Shown here piece after piece: positions 19,903-29,064 of a stretch of DNA of 64,000 bases. This DNA is from JACNIV01 sp965370415 (lineage in GTDB: Bacteria > Cloacimonadota > Cloacimonadia > Cloacimonadales > TCS61). The stretch lies in assembly GCA_965370415.1 (NCBI GenBank), contig CBDUTJ010000012.1, positions 17,366 through 81,365 on the forward strand, in the 5' to 3' direction. Positions within the stretch are counted from its first letter, which is position 1. Every line of letters starts with the position of its first letter. Both the position numbers and the translations under genes were made by a program. The notes under the pieces were generated by a model that did not search any database, was not told the origin of the DNA, and saw only the letters and a list, made by a program, of their open reading frames with translations.

Positions 19903-20094
19903 TATTAGAATCTTGAAAGGTAGGATAAAAAGAATGATAAAAAACAAACCCTACTCAGACCACATTATGGTTAGATATTTTTTCATTTTGTTTTAAACAT
20001 CTACTTTCAAAATATGGAATATTCTAGTTATTTCCTTGCCAATCATTATATATTTTATTTAAAAATGATTTATATTTCTTTGGGAGGATGCTAA

Positions 20095-21486
20095 ATGGCA
20101 AAACTGACTTTTTATGGTGCAACCGAAACAGTTACCGGATCTCGATTTCATCTGGAAATGGATGGAAAGAATCTGCTTATCGATTGCGGAATATTTCAGG
20201 GACCGAAAAAGATCAGGTTAAAGAACTGGGAAAAATTTCCTGTCCCACCCTCCATATTCGATCATGTATTACTCACTCATGCTCACATCGATCATAGCGG
20301 TTATCTACCTAAATTGGTTCGGGAAGGATTCAACGGTTCCATAATCAGTACTCACTCTACAGCAGAGCTTTCCAGGGTAATGTTGCGGGATAGTGCACAT
20401 ATCCAGGAAGAAGATGCCAAATGGGCAAATAAAAAGGGCTTCTCAAAGCACAAACCTGCCCTGCCTCTTTATACAAAGGAGGATGCAGAAAACACAATTC
20501 CTCTGTTTCAACCTCTTCATTATGGAGATCACTTTTCACTATCAGAACATACTCGCGTGAAATTTCATGATTCCGGGCATATTCTGGGAGCTTCTCTTAT
20601 CGATATTAAAACCTCAAAGAATGGTAGCTCCCGCAAAATTCTGTTCAGTGGTGATCTGGGAAGACCGGAAATTCCCGTATTGAAAGACCCCGACCAGGTT
20701 TACAATGTGGATTACCTGATATTGGAATCTACTTATGGAAACCGTTTACACAATCATTCAGATGCTATACAAGACCTGGTGAATGTTATAAATAAAAGTA
20801 TGGAACGTGGTGGTTCACTTGTAATTCCTGCATTTTCTGTGGGAAGAACTCAGACATTACTTTATTTACTCCGCCAGTTGGAAGAAGAAGAAAAAATACC
20901 TGTCATTCCCGTGTATGTTGATTCTCCCATGGCTATTAAAGCTCTGGAAGTATTTGATGCTCATATCCACGATTTTGACCTTACTGCCCGGATGCAGAAA
21001 ATGCAGGGAAAAGATATCTTCCGCCCCGGTAATCTGCACATCTGCAAAACGAAAGAAGAATCGATAAAAATTAATGAAAAGAAAAGCGGGATCATTATTA
21101 TCTCTGCCAGTGGAATGGTAACCGGCGGACGCATTGTGCACCATATGGCTCAGCGTCTTCCCGATGCAAAAAACACGATTCTGCTCATTGGTTACCAAGC
21201 AGAAGGTACCCGCGGTCGAACGATCAAGGAGAAAAAGGAAACTGTTAAAATACACGGACAGGAAATACCAATAAATGCTCAAGTGGAAATGATCGATGGT
21301 TTTTCCGGTCATGCCGATTATAATGAAATGTTAGCCTGGCTGATGGCTTTCAATAAACCACCCAAAAAAGTGTTTCTGGTTCATGGAGAACTGGAAGCTT
21401 CACAATCTCTGGCGGAAAAGATTAAGCAGACTTACAGCTGGGAAGTGGTGGTTCCGCAGTTTGGAGATAGTTTTGAATTGGAATAA
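20095..21486 (+). CDS. MBL-fold beta-CASP RNA-processing nuclease
   Basis: A 463-residue metallo-beta-lactamase nuclease of the CPSF-73/YSH1-like bacterial group, which acts on RNA. The zinc motif THAHIDHSG (about 62-70), the GHILGAS histidine, the D in FSGDLGR, the beta-CASP insert (STYGNR ... PAFSVGRTQTLLY) and late motifs SASGMVTGGR and FSGHADY are all present. A GGGAGG ribosome site precedes the ATG. Its codon use and GC are like the housekeeping genes, unlike the AT-rich NACHT gene 192 bases upstream, so it is unlikely to belong to a defence operon. Target RNAs are not evident. Confidence 0.92.
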   Translation: MAKLTFYGATETVTGSRFHLEMDGKNLLIDCGIFQGPKKIRLKNWEKFPVPPSIFDHVLLTHAHIDHSGYLPKLVREGFNGSIISTHSTAELSRVMLRDSAHIQEEDAKWANKKGFSKHKPALPLYTKEDAENTIPLFQPLHYGDHFSLSEHTRVKFHDSGHILGASLIDIKTSKNGSSRKILFSGDLGRPEIPVLKDPDQVYNVDYLILESTYGNRLHNHSDAIQDLVNVINKSMERGGSLVIPAFSVGRTQTLLYLLRQLEEEEKIPVIPVYVDSPMAIKALEVFDAHIHDFDLTARMQKMQGKDIFRPGNLHICKTKEESIKINEKKSGIIIISASGMVTGGRIVHHMAQRLPDAKNTILLIGYQAEGTRGRTIKEKKETVKIHGQEIPINAQVEMIDGFSGHADYNEMLAWLMAFNKPPKKVFLVHGELEASQSLAEKIKQTYSWEVVVPQFGDSFELE

Positions 21487-21733
21487 AATAAAAAAACAAA
21501 CCACGGATAGTCACGGATGGGCGCTGATAAAAGCATTTTCATTAAACAAAGAAAATGAATCAATAAATTCAGTTTGCAAAATTGCGGACCGCAAATTTAC
21601 GAACCAAATATATGCTTCCTATAAATTCGAAAACCCGATCTTAAAAATTTGGATAAATAGATTATATGATTGAAAACAGTGGTTCAATCGAAAAGGATTA
21701 AGCAGGCAAAGAGAGAAATTATGAGAATTTATC

Positions 21734-22498
21734 ATGGCTAAATTAGAAGAAATACTCAAAACAATTAATAGATTGGAATATGGTAAAGTTCCGCAATTTA
21801 TATACAAATTCTCACCGATAAATGAATATTTATTCAAAAATATTCTAAATAATCAACTATGGTTTTCAAATCCACTTTCATTCAATGATCCATTTGATTG
21901 TCAATATGGTAAAACAACTGGAATTGCAGAAAACCAAGTTCAAATAATAAATAAAAGAGATGAAAAATATAATAACAAAAAGTTAATACTTAAAGCAAAT
22001 GACTATATAAAAAAAATTAAAGTAAATTGCTTTTGTGATTTAAACAAAAAATCCCGTGAACTGCTTTTATGGTCTCATTATGGTGATTCACATAAAGGAG
22101 TATGTCTAAAATTTGATCTGGATAAATTTCGTAGATTTTGTAGTGATAATAACTATGATATCATTATACATAAAGTACACTATAAATCAACGTTTCCTTC
22201 TGTACCAATTTATTATAGTGAGCATAATAAAAGGCTTGAAGCTCTTTTAGATATATTATATATTAAATCATCTGATTGGGATTATGAACAAGAGGTAAGA
22301 ATTTTCTACAATAAGAATAAATTAACTTTTAATAAAGCAATGATCGTTGAAATTAAATTTGGATGTCAAATTGACCTTGATAATAAAAAAGATATAATTC
22401 AATTAGTAAAATCATGTAATTATCCAAATGTAACATTTAAACAAGCAAAGAAAAGTAAAAATAGATTTGCTTTAGAATTTGAAGAAATAAATGTATAA
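21734..22498 (+). CDS. DUF2971 domain protein
   Basis: A 254-residue protein matching the DUF2971 pattern: YKF near the N-terminus, LWFSNPLSFNDPFD at about 45-58, the central LLLWSHYGDSHKGVCLKFD and a C-terminal DWDYEQEVRIF. The family has no settled function but is frequent in accessory regions and beside defence genes. The gene is very AT-rich and has no clear operon partner, which suggests it was acquired. The 247 bases before it hold no gene, only a short palindrome near 21580 (TTGCGG-A-CCGCAA). Confidence 0.8.
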   Translation: MAKLEEILKTINRLEYGKVPQFIYKFSPINEYLFKNILNNQLWFSNPLSFNDPFDCQYGKTTGIAENQVQIINKRDEKYNNKKLILKANDYIKKIKVNCFCDLNKKSRELLLWSHYGDSHKGVCLKFDLDKFRRFCSDNNYDIIIHKVHYKSTFPSVPIYYSEHNKRLEALLDILYIKSSDWDYEQEVRIFYNKNKLTFNKAMIVEIKFGCQIDLDNKKDIIQLVKSCNYPNVTFKQAKKSKNRFALEFEEINV

Positions 22499-22513
22499 TT
22501 CAAGGAGTCCAAT

Positions 22514-25018
22514 ATGTTCTTTATTGATGATAAAATAAATCCTACACAAACCGATACCTGGAAAAAATTGCAGGAACATTTTAAGGAAATGCGAAATGTT
22601 CACATGAGAGATCTGTTTGAGAGGGATCGGGAAAGATTTCTGAAATTCTCTCTCAGATTCAACGATATCCTGGTAGATTTTTCCAAGAATATCATCACCA
22701 GCGAAACCCTGAAACTGCTTCTGGAACTGGCAGAAGAAATCGATATTAAAAAAGCCGTCGAGCTGATGTTTTCCGGTGAAAAGATCAATGAAACCGAGAA
22801 CCGGCCTGTTCTTCATACAGCACTCAGGAACCGCAGTAATAAACCTGTGCTTGTAGACGGCGTCGATGTAATGCCAAAAATAAATGCAGTGCTTCAGAAG
22901 ATCGAAACATTTTCCGATAAAATAACCACCGGGCAATGGCTTGGCTTTGCCGGGAAAGCCATCACAGATATTGTAAACATTGGCATTGGGGGTTCCAATC
23001 TGGGACCGTTAATGGTTACGGAAGCCTTGAAACCTTATAAAAAGATCAATATTAATGTACATTTTGTTTCTAATGTAGATGGTACACATATCGTGGAAAC
23101 ACTCAAATATCTTAATCCTGAAACAACTCTTTTTTTGATCGCTTCCAAAACATTTACTACCCAAGAAACTATGACCAATGCTTATACAGCCCGTAAATGG
23201 TTTTTAAATTCAGCCCAAAACGAAGATTTCATCAAACAGCATTTCATAGCCATTTCCACAAATGAAGAAGGTGTAATAAATTTCGGGATCGACCCACAGA
23301 ATATGTTCGTTTTCTGGAATTGGGTAGGTGGAAGATATTCATTGTGGAGTGCTATCGGTCTTTCTATTGCCTGTTCTCTCGGATACGAGAATTTCATAGA
23401 ACTTCTGGAGGGAGCTCATGAAATAGACATTCATTTCTATGAGACGCCATATAAAGATAACATTCCTGTTATTCTGGCTCTTATTGGCATCTGGTATAAT
23501 AATTTCTTTGCTGCAGAATCGGAAGCCATCCTACCTTACGACCAATATCTGCATAAATTCCCTGCTTATTTCCAACAGGGAAATATGGAAAGTAACGGAA
23601 AATCTGTGGATAGAAATGGGAAAAAAGTAAAATATCAGACTGGACCCATCATCTGGGGAGAACCCGGCACCGATGGACAACATTCTTTCTATCAGCTTAT
23701 TCACCAGGGCACAAAAATGATCCCCTGCGATTTTCTGGCAGGAGCCATCAGCCACAATCCCATTGAAGATCATCATCAGAAGCTACTTGCCAATTTCTTT
23801 GCCCAGACAGAAGCATTAATGAAAGGCAAAACCAAAGAAGAAGTTATGGAAGAACTGAAAGCTGCCGGTAATACTGAAGAGGAAATAAAAAAACTGCTTC
23901 CCTTTAAAATCTTTGAGGGTAACAAACCATCCAATTCCATCCTGTATAAAAAACTCACACCCCGCACTTTGGGAAGTTTAATCGCTATGTATGAGCATAA
24001 GATATTTATTCAGGGTATTATCTGGAATATCTTCAGCTTCGATCAATGGGGTGTGGAACTTGGTAAAGAGCTTGCAGAAAATATCCTTTCAGAATTAGAA
24101 AACAAACAGAAGATCAAATTACATGATTCCTCCACAAATGGATTGATCGGTACCTATAAAAAAATGAGAAGAAGTGTTCCAAAATCACATCCTTTTGATA
24201 TTAAACAGATCGTTACACCTGAATTTGAAAAAACCCCCGAATGGGGTCCACCCACACTGGTAGAACTTCACAATAAAATCTTAGCAGCATGTGCAGCAAG
24301 ACCACTCTCCAGCAAAGAAATAGCAGAGCACTTACACAGAACAGGAAAATCCGGAAATCTGAAACGCGCAGTTGTCTCTTTGCGTATAAAAAAACTTCTT
24401 GCTTACACAATCCCGGAAAAACCCGGCAGTTCAAATCAGAGGTATCGCATAACACGTAAAGGAATGCGGGTTCTGGAACAATACAATAAAAGAAATAAAG
24501 TAATGTTAAACCAACTTCAAATAATTAAAGGAGACATCACTACCCTGAAGGTGGATGCTATAGTAAATGCAGCCAACACATCTCTGCTTGGCGGTGGTGG
24601 TGTGGATGGAGCGATACATCGTGTGGCAGGAGTGGAACTACAGCAAGAATGCAGTAAATTAGGAGGATGTCCTACAGGCGGGGCAAAAATAACAAAAGGT
24701 TTTCAATTACCTGCAAAATATGTGATCCATACTGTAGGTCCGGTATGGCATGGAGGAAAAAGCAAAGAAGGTGAACTCCTGGCAAACTGCTACAAAAAAA
24801 GTCTTGAGCTGGCAGTAAAAAACAATATTCATGCCATTGCCTTCCCGGCTATCAGTACGGGTGTATATCGTTTCCCAATTGAAAAAGCTGCCATGATCGC
24901 AATTCAAGAGATCAAAAATTTCCTGAATTCGAATTCTATAATGCTGAAGATCATTCTTGTTTGTTTCAATGATGAAATTTACCAGGCTTATCTAAAAGCC
25001 GTGAAAGAGATATTTTAA
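22514..25018 (+). CDS. pgi: Phosphoglucose isomerase - winged helix - macrodomain fusion
   Basis: An uninterrupted 834-residue frame with three units. Residues 1 to about 545 are a complete glucose-6-phosphate isomerase (GIGGSNLGP near 157; the signature GEPGTDGQHSFYQLIHQGT near 386; late K in FDQWGVELGK). Residues about 579-655 look like a winged helix-turn-helix (LSSKEIAEHLHRTG ... KKLLAYTIPEKPGSSNQRYRITRKG). Residues 664-834 are a macrodomain like YmdB (GDITTLKVDAIVNAANTSLLGGGGVDGAIHR; HTVGPVW; FPAISTGVYRFP), with the asparagine and glycine-loop residues that bind and hydrolyse ADP-ribose esters. Normal PGI ends near 545-550. The start follows AAGGAGT. No ribosome site precedes the internal ATG at 24503, so a separate macrodomain product is unlikely. 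glpK follows after 4 bases. Confidence 0.92.
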   Translation: MFFIDDKINPTQTDTWKKLQEHFKEMRNVHMRDLFERDRERFLKFSLRFNDILVDFSKNIITSETLKLLLELAEEIDIKKAVELMFSGEKINETENRPVLHTALRNRSNKPVLVDGVDVMPKINAVLQKIETFSDKITTGQWLGFAGKAITDIVNIGIGGSNLGPLMVTEALKPYKKININVHFVSNVDGTHIVETLKYLNPETTLFLIASKTFTTQETMTNAYTARKWFLNSAQNEDFIKQHFIAISTNEEGVINFGIDPQNMFVFWNWVGGRYSLWSAIGLSIACSLGYENFIELLEGAHEIDIHFYETPYKDNIPVILALIGIWYNNFFAAESEAILPYDQYLHKFPAYFQQGNMESNGKSVDRNGKKVKYQTGPIIWGEPGTDGQHSFYQLIHQGTKMIPCDFLAGAISHNPIEDHHQKLLANFFAQTEALMKGKTKEEVMEELKAAGNTEEEIKKLLPFKIFEGNKPSNSILYKKLTPRTLGSLIAMYEHKIFIQGIIWNIFSFDQWGVELGKELAENILSELENKQKIKLHDSSTNGLIGTYKKMRRSVPKSHPFDIKQIVTPEFEKTPEWGPPTLVELHNKILAACAARPLSSKEIAEHLHRTGKSGNLKRAVVSLRIKKLLAYTIPEKPGSSNQRYRITRKGMRVLEQYNKRNKVMLNQLQIIKGDITTLKVDAIVNAANTSLLGGGGVDGAIHRVAGVELQQECSKLGGCPTGGAKITKGFQLPAKYVIHTVGPVWHGGKSKEGELLANCYKKSLELAVKNNIHAIAFPAISTGVYRFPIEKAAMIAIQEIKNFLNSNSIMLKIILVCFNDEIYQAYLKAVKEIF

Positions 25019-25028
25019 CAGGATGATC

Positions 25029-26540
25029 ATGCAGAAAAAATACGTAGGTGCAATCGATCAGGGTACAACAAGCACCCGCTTTATTCTCTTTGATCACACG
25101 AGTAAGATCATTGCTTCTCATCAGCTTGAACATAAACAATTCTATCCCAAACCAGGTTGGGTGGAACATGATCCGCTGGAAATATGGGAAAACACAAAAA
25201 AAGTTATTTCAACAACATTGAAAAAAACTAATTTCCATGCAGGAGAAATCGCTGCTCTGGGAATTACAAACCAGCGGGAAACCACCGTTCTCTGGAATCC
25301 TAAGACGGGTATTCCCTATTATAACGCCATCGTCTGGCAGGATACTCGTACAGATACGATCTGCACAGAATTAGCTGCAAAATATGGCGAGGATTTTTTC
25401 AAGCATAAAACAGGATTACCGCCTGCTACATATTTTTCGGGACCCAAAATAAAATGGTTGTTGGATAATGTTTCTGGTCTAAAAGAAGCTGCAAAAAAGG
25501 GAAAGCTTCTTTTCGGTACGATCGATTCCTGGCTGATCTGGAACCTGACGGGAGGTTCGCAAGGTGGAAAACACATCACAGATGTTACCAATGCCAGCCG
25601 TACAATGCTGATGAATCTGGAAACTCTGGAATGGGATCCCGAACTTCTCAAAATTATGGGACTTCCCAAAAACATTCTTCCCGAAATACGTCCATCATCA
25701 GATAATGATACCTTCGGATATACATCGGATAGTGGGTCAGTCGCAGGGAAAATACCTGTTTGCGGTAACTTGGGAGATCAGCAAGCTGCTCTTTTCGGGC
25801 AAAATTGCACCTGTAAAGGAGAAGCAAAAAATACCTATGGTACCGGTTGTTTTCTTCTTTTAAATACCGGACAGGAAATTGTTCTTTCTCACCACGGCTT
25901 ACTCACGACTGTTGCCTGCAAAATAGGTAAGGAGCCGGCTAAGTATGCATTGGAAGGCTCTGTCGCCATGGCTGGATCTCTTGTTCAGTGGTTTCGCGAT
26001 AATTTTGGACTGATCAGCGAATTGACGGAAATTGAAACTCTTGCTTCTAGCGTAAAAGATAACGGGGGAATCTATTTTGTTCCTGCTTTTTCAGGACTTT
26101 TTGCTCCTCATTGGAACAGTAACGCACGGGGTTTAATGATCGGTCTTACTCATTATATTAACAAAGGACATGTAGCCAGAGCTATTTTGGAAGCAACAGC
26201 CTTTCAGACCAGAGAAGTATTTGAGGCTATGCAAAAAGATTCCGGATTGCAATTGAAAAAACTGAAAGTGGATGGCGGAATGACGGCTAATGATCTTCTC
26301 ATGCAGTTCCAGTCGGATATTTTAAATGTAGAAGTTATTCGTCCCGTTATAACCGAAACAACTGCACTGGGTGCAGCTTATGCAGCCGGGCTGGCAGTAG
26401 GATTCTGGAAGGACATTGATGATCTTGCATCAAACTGGCAGGCAGGTAAAACCTGGACGCCTTCCATGAATGAAGAAACAAGGCAGGCTGAATATTCAAA
26501 ATGGAAGAAAGCTGTAATGCGATCTAAAGACTGGTTGTAA
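25029..26540 (+). CDS. glpK: Glycerol kinase
   Basis: A FGGY-family kinase of 503 residues making glycerol-3-phosphate. Key pieces are the N-terminal GAIDQGTTSTRF, the ITNQRETT loop, YNAIVWQDTRT, and the C-terminal KVDGGMTANDLLMQFQSD. The ATG at 25029 is preferred over the one at 25023, because AGGA at 25020-25023 then has normal spacing. It begins right after the isomerase fusion and is likely cotranscribed. With gpsA at 37469 it links glycerol, glycolytic intermediates and phospholipid synthesis. Confidence 0.96.
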   Translation: MQKKYVGAIDQGTTSTRFILFDHTSKIIASHQLEHKQFYPKPGWVEHDPLEIWENTKKVISTTLKKTNFHAGEIAALGITNQRETTVLWNPKTGIPYYNAIVWQDTRTDTICTELAAKYGEDFFKHKTGLPPATYFSGPKIKWLLDNVSGLKEAAKKGKLLFGTIDSWLIWNLTGGSQGGKHITDVTNASRTMLMNLETLEWDPELLKIMGLPKNILPEIRPSSDNDTFGYTSDSGSVAGKIPVCGNLGDQQAALFGQNCTCKGEAKNTYGTGCFLLLNTGQEIVLSHHGLLTTVACKIGKEPAKYALEGSVAMAGSLVQWFRDNFGLISELTEIETLASSVKDNGGIYFVPAFSGLFAPHWNSNARGLMIGLTHYINKGHVARAILEATAFQTREVFEAMQKDSGLQLKKLKVDGGMTANDLLMQFQSDILNVEVIRPVITETTALGAAYAAGLAVGFWKDIDDLASNWQAGKTWTPSMNEETRQAEYSKWKKAVMRSKDWL

Positions 26541-26546
26541 GAAAAA

Positions 26547-26831
26547 TTATCTATCACCCTCGGTGAAAATGTAGTTTTATATTATCCTCAGGGTAGCTAC
26601 GCAACCCCGATCTGGCGTATTTAACCATTTTGTGGTAAAGTTGATGGAAGTCTATTCTCCGCAGGGGATTAATTTCTTTAACCACTTCGGGTGAAAATTT
26701 ATGGACATTTATTCCCCGAAGGGGATAAATAGATCAGCCTGTGGCTGGTAAATCCGGTGGGATTTCACCAAGCACAGGTGGGAGAAAAAATAAAATCTCT
26801 TCGCTGAAAGCGATGAATAAAGGAGAAAACG
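26547..26831. repeat. Left array of mini-hairpins beside the Y1 transposase
   Basis: No gene. The 285 bases are a chain of tiny hairpins: TCACC-CTC-GGTGA at the start, a GGGGT/ACCCC pair in TAGCTACGCAACCCC, two units of about 55 bases each with an ACCAC...GTGGT-type hairpin and a CCCC-GAA-GGGG-type hairpin, then a closing part with TCGCTGAAAGCGA. The last 35 bases, ending AAAGGAGAAAA, supply the ribosome site for the transposase. The same sequence recurs downstream as the right array at 27288-27687. Confidence 0.85.
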
Positions 26832-27287
26832 ATGTCACAATCTTTAGCCAAAATTCTCGTTCATATTATCTTCTCCACCAAAAACCGGTATCCCTTTCTG
26901 GTTGATGAACAAATAATAAAAGAGATGCATTCCTATCTTGCCAAAATCTTTAATGAATTCAATTCTCATGCGATAATAGTTGGAGGAACCGAAGATCACG
27001 TTCATATATTATGCTCTCTTGCAAAAACAGAAACATTAGCAAAAATCATTGGCGAATCAAAACGGTCATCGTCATTATGGATAAAAAACAAAGGTGGATT
27101 ATTAGAAAAATTCAAATGGCAGAATGGATATGGTGCCTTTTCGATAAGTATTTCCCATATGGAAAGAGTTAGAAACTATATTGCCAACCAGAAAGATCAT
27201 CATAAAAAAACTTCCTTTCAGGATGAATTCAGAGAATTTCTCGAAAAATATAAAATTAATTATGATGAGAAATATATTTGGGATTAA
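26832..27287 (+). CDS. IS200-like Y1 (HUH) transposase
   Basis: A 151-residue single-strand transposase of the Y1 family. It begins QSLAKILVHIIFSTKNR, the typical opening strand. The metal-binding HUH motif is in GGTEDHVHIL (about 57-66) and the catalytic tyrosine is probably in ERVRNYIANQKDHH (near 117). Such enzymes nick and join hairpin-bearing single strands; some mobilise IS200/IS605 elements, others act on dispersed REP-like repeats. It is framed on both sides by near-copies of the same hairpin array. No TnpB partner is present. Confidence 0.9.
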   Translation: MSQSLAKILVHIIFSTKNRYPFLVDEQIIKEMHSYLAKIFNEFNSHAIIVGGTEDHVHILCSLAKTETLAKIIGESKRSSSLWIKNKGGLLEKFKWQNGYGAFSISISHMERVRNYIANQKDHHKKTSFQDEFREFLEKYKINYDEKYIWD

Positions 27288-27687
27288 TGTTATCTATCAC
27301 CTTCGGTGAAAATGTGGTTTTATGCATTATTGTCGGGGTAGCTGCGCAACCCCGATCTGGCGTATTTAACCACTTCGTGGTAAAAGTGATGAAAATTTAT
27401 TCCCTGAAGGAGATTGGTTTGTATAACCAATTCGTGGTAAGGTTAGTGAGAATTTATTACCCAAAGAGGACATACTTTTTAAACCTCTTCATGGAGAGGA
27501 TGATGGGCGTAAATTCCCCGAAAGGGATTAGTTATTCAGACTTCGTGATAAAATTACTGAAGGTCTATTCCCAAGAGGGGATAAATAGATTAGCCTGTAG
27601 CTGGTGAATCCGGCAGGATTTCACCTGACACAGGTGGGAAAACATAATAAATCTCTTCGCTGAAAGCGATGAATAAAGGAGAAAATT
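27288..27687. repeat. Right array of mini-hairpins beside the Y1 transposase
   Basis: No credible gene; an open frame crossing it only reads the repeats. It opens with TCACC-TTC-GGTGA and ends with the same TCGCTGAAAGCGA ... AAAGGAGAAAA as the left array, but carries about four of the 55-base double-hairpin units instead of two. Typical hairpins are ACCAC-TTC-GTGGT near 27374 and CCCC-GAAA-GGG near 27520. Its end provides the ribosome site for the esterase gene at 27688. Confidence 0.85.
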
Positions 27688-28431
27688 ATGGATCTCGAAA
27701 AATTCAATCAACCATACTCCCACAAGGGGAATGAAGATATCGGTGTACTACTGATCCATGGATTCACATCCACCACTTCCGGTATGATGTATCTTGCCCA
27801 ACAATTCAGCGAAGTAGGTTTCCACGTGGAATTACCTTCCCTGCCCGGACATGGCACAACCTGGCAAAATCTAAACAAAATCTGCTATGAAGAATGGATC
27901 GAAGAGTTACAGAAATCTCTGAAAATACTTCAATCTCGAGCTTCTAAAATCTATGTTTGCGGACTTTCTCTCGGTGGTGCTTTGGCATTGCGCATAGCAC
28001 AGCTTCATCCCGAAATATCGGGGATCATTCTTATCAACCATGCTTGCAAATTCACTCATCCCAAATTCTGGTTCGCTCCCATTATTCGTTTTCTTATTCC
28101 ATCTGTTCCCGCCGTAGCGTCCGATATAAAAGACCCGGAAGAAAAAGAGATCGCTTATCTACGCACACCCACCAATGCCGTACATCAGATGCTTTGTTTA
28201 ATGAAAATCGTCCGCAAAAATCTATCACAAACCAAACAACCTGTCCTTATTTTCAAATCAAAAGAAGATCACGTAATTCCTCGCGTAAGCGCAATATACA
28301 CACTCAAAAAAATTGGTTCTTCCCAAAAAGAATTGATCTGGCTGGAAAATTCCTATCATGTAGCTCCGCTGGATTTTGATAAAGAACTCATCGCAAAAAA
28401 AAGTATAGAGTTTATTCTACAACAGAAATAA
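27688..28431 (+). CDS. Alpha/beta-hydrolase, carboxylesterase-like
   Basis: A 247-residue serine hydrolase resembling Est30-type carboxylesterases and monoacylglycerol lipases. The oxyanion loop is LLIHGFTSTT (about 22-31), the nucleophile serine is in GLSLGG (near 95), the acid is D in SKEDHVI (near 193) and the base is H in NSYHVAPLD (near 225). No signal peptide is visible, so it is cytoplasmic. It likely cleaves short- or medium-chain esters. The ribosome site lies inside the end of the hairpin array, and the methyltransferase gene follows at 1 base. Confidence 0.88.
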   Translation: MDLEKFNQPYSHKGNEDIGVLLIHGFTSTTSGMMYLAQQFSEVGFHVELPSLPGHGTTWQNLNKICYEEWIEELQKSLKILQSRASKIYVCGLSLGGALALRIAQLHPEISGIILINHACKFTHPKFWFAPIIRFLIPSVPAVASDIKDPEEKEIAYLRTPTNAVHQMLCLMKIVRKNLSQTKQPVLIFKSKEDHVIPRVSAIYTLKKIGSSQKELIWLENSYHVAPLDFDKELIAKKSIEFILQQK

Positions 28432-28432
28432 A

Positions 28433-29062
28433 ATGCAACTCGTTAAAACTCAAGACGGCTCTTATACAGTTTTTAACCAAAAATATCAAGAACATTATCA
28501 CACTATTTCCGGTGCCTTGGAAGAAGCTTTTGAAAAACATGTGAATGCTATTGGTGTGAAAGATGGATTCCACATTCTGGATTTCTGTTTCGGACTCGGA
28601 TACAATTCTATAATAGCCACAAAAAAGCACAAAAATTTACAAATTATTGGTCTGGAAAATGACATAGAGATCATAAAAACAATTAAAGAATTGGAAGTCC
28701 CATCCGAAATCGAAAAAGAATTTGCTGCTTTCCGAAATTTAGCTGAAGAGCTGAAAATAACCGATGATAATAATAATACAATCAAATTGATCATAGGAGA
28801 TGCTCTTGTTTCACTCGACTCACTTCCCAGAGATCATTTTGACCGTGTTTTCTTCGATCCCTTCTCTCCTGGCAAACAGCCCGAAATGTGGAGCAGGAAA
28901 GTATTCCCCAAAGTTAACAACATAATGAAACCGGGAGCAAAACTGAGTACCTATAGTTGTGCAAAATTCGTTCGACAAAATATGCTCGCAGCAGGCTTCA
29001 AAATGCTGGATGGTCCTATCATTGGTAGAAAAAGTCCGGCTACTATAGCAAATACGAGGTAA
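28433..29062 (+). CDS. MnmC-like SAM-dependent tRNA methyltransferase
   Basis: A 209-residue methyltransferase matching the MnmC methylating domain (DUF752 group). It has the SAM loop ILDFCFGLGYNS (near 44-55), an acidic LENDIEI strand end, GDALVSLDSLP, and the diagnostic DPFSPGKQPEMWS motif. Stand-alone versions lacking the oxidase half finish the mnm5 modification of tRNA U34. This fits the presence of mnmE at 13658. It starts 1 base after the esterase stop, so they probably share a transcript. Confidence 0.87.
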   Translation: MQLVKTQDGSYTVFNQKYQEHYHTISGALEEAFEKHVNAIGVKDGFHILDFCFGLGYNSIIATKKHKNLQIIGLENDIEIIKTIKELEVPSEIEKEFAAFRNLAEELKITDDNNNTIKLIIGDALVSLDSLPRDHFDRVFFDPFSPGKQPEMWSRKVFPKVNNIMKPGAKLSTYSCAKFVRQNMLAAGFKMLDGPIIGRKSPATIANTR

Positions 29063-29064
29063 TT

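Noticed and set aside
20095..21486. MBL-fold nuclease as an Avs1-type partner of the NACHT gene
   Set aside because: It has the full beta-CASP RNase pattern, housekeeping-like base composition and its own ribosome site 192 bases after the NACHT gene, so it is read as an RNA-processing enzyme.
21383..21673. A 96-codon frame at the end of the beta-CASP gene
   Set aside because: It starts inside the beta-CASP gene in another frame, has no ribosome site and resembles no family.
24503..25018. Macrodomain as a separate gene starting at the internal ATG
   Set aside because: No ribosome site lies before that ATG and the frame is continuous with the isomerase, so a fusion is the simpler reading.
27278..27607. 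A 109-codon frame across the right hairpin array
   Set aside because: It reads the tandem repeats only, has a biased composition and no ribosome site of its own.
26547..27687. Hairpin arrays as a CRISPR array
   Set aside because: The units vary and have no unique spacers of constant length; a Y1 transposase, not cas genes, is linked.
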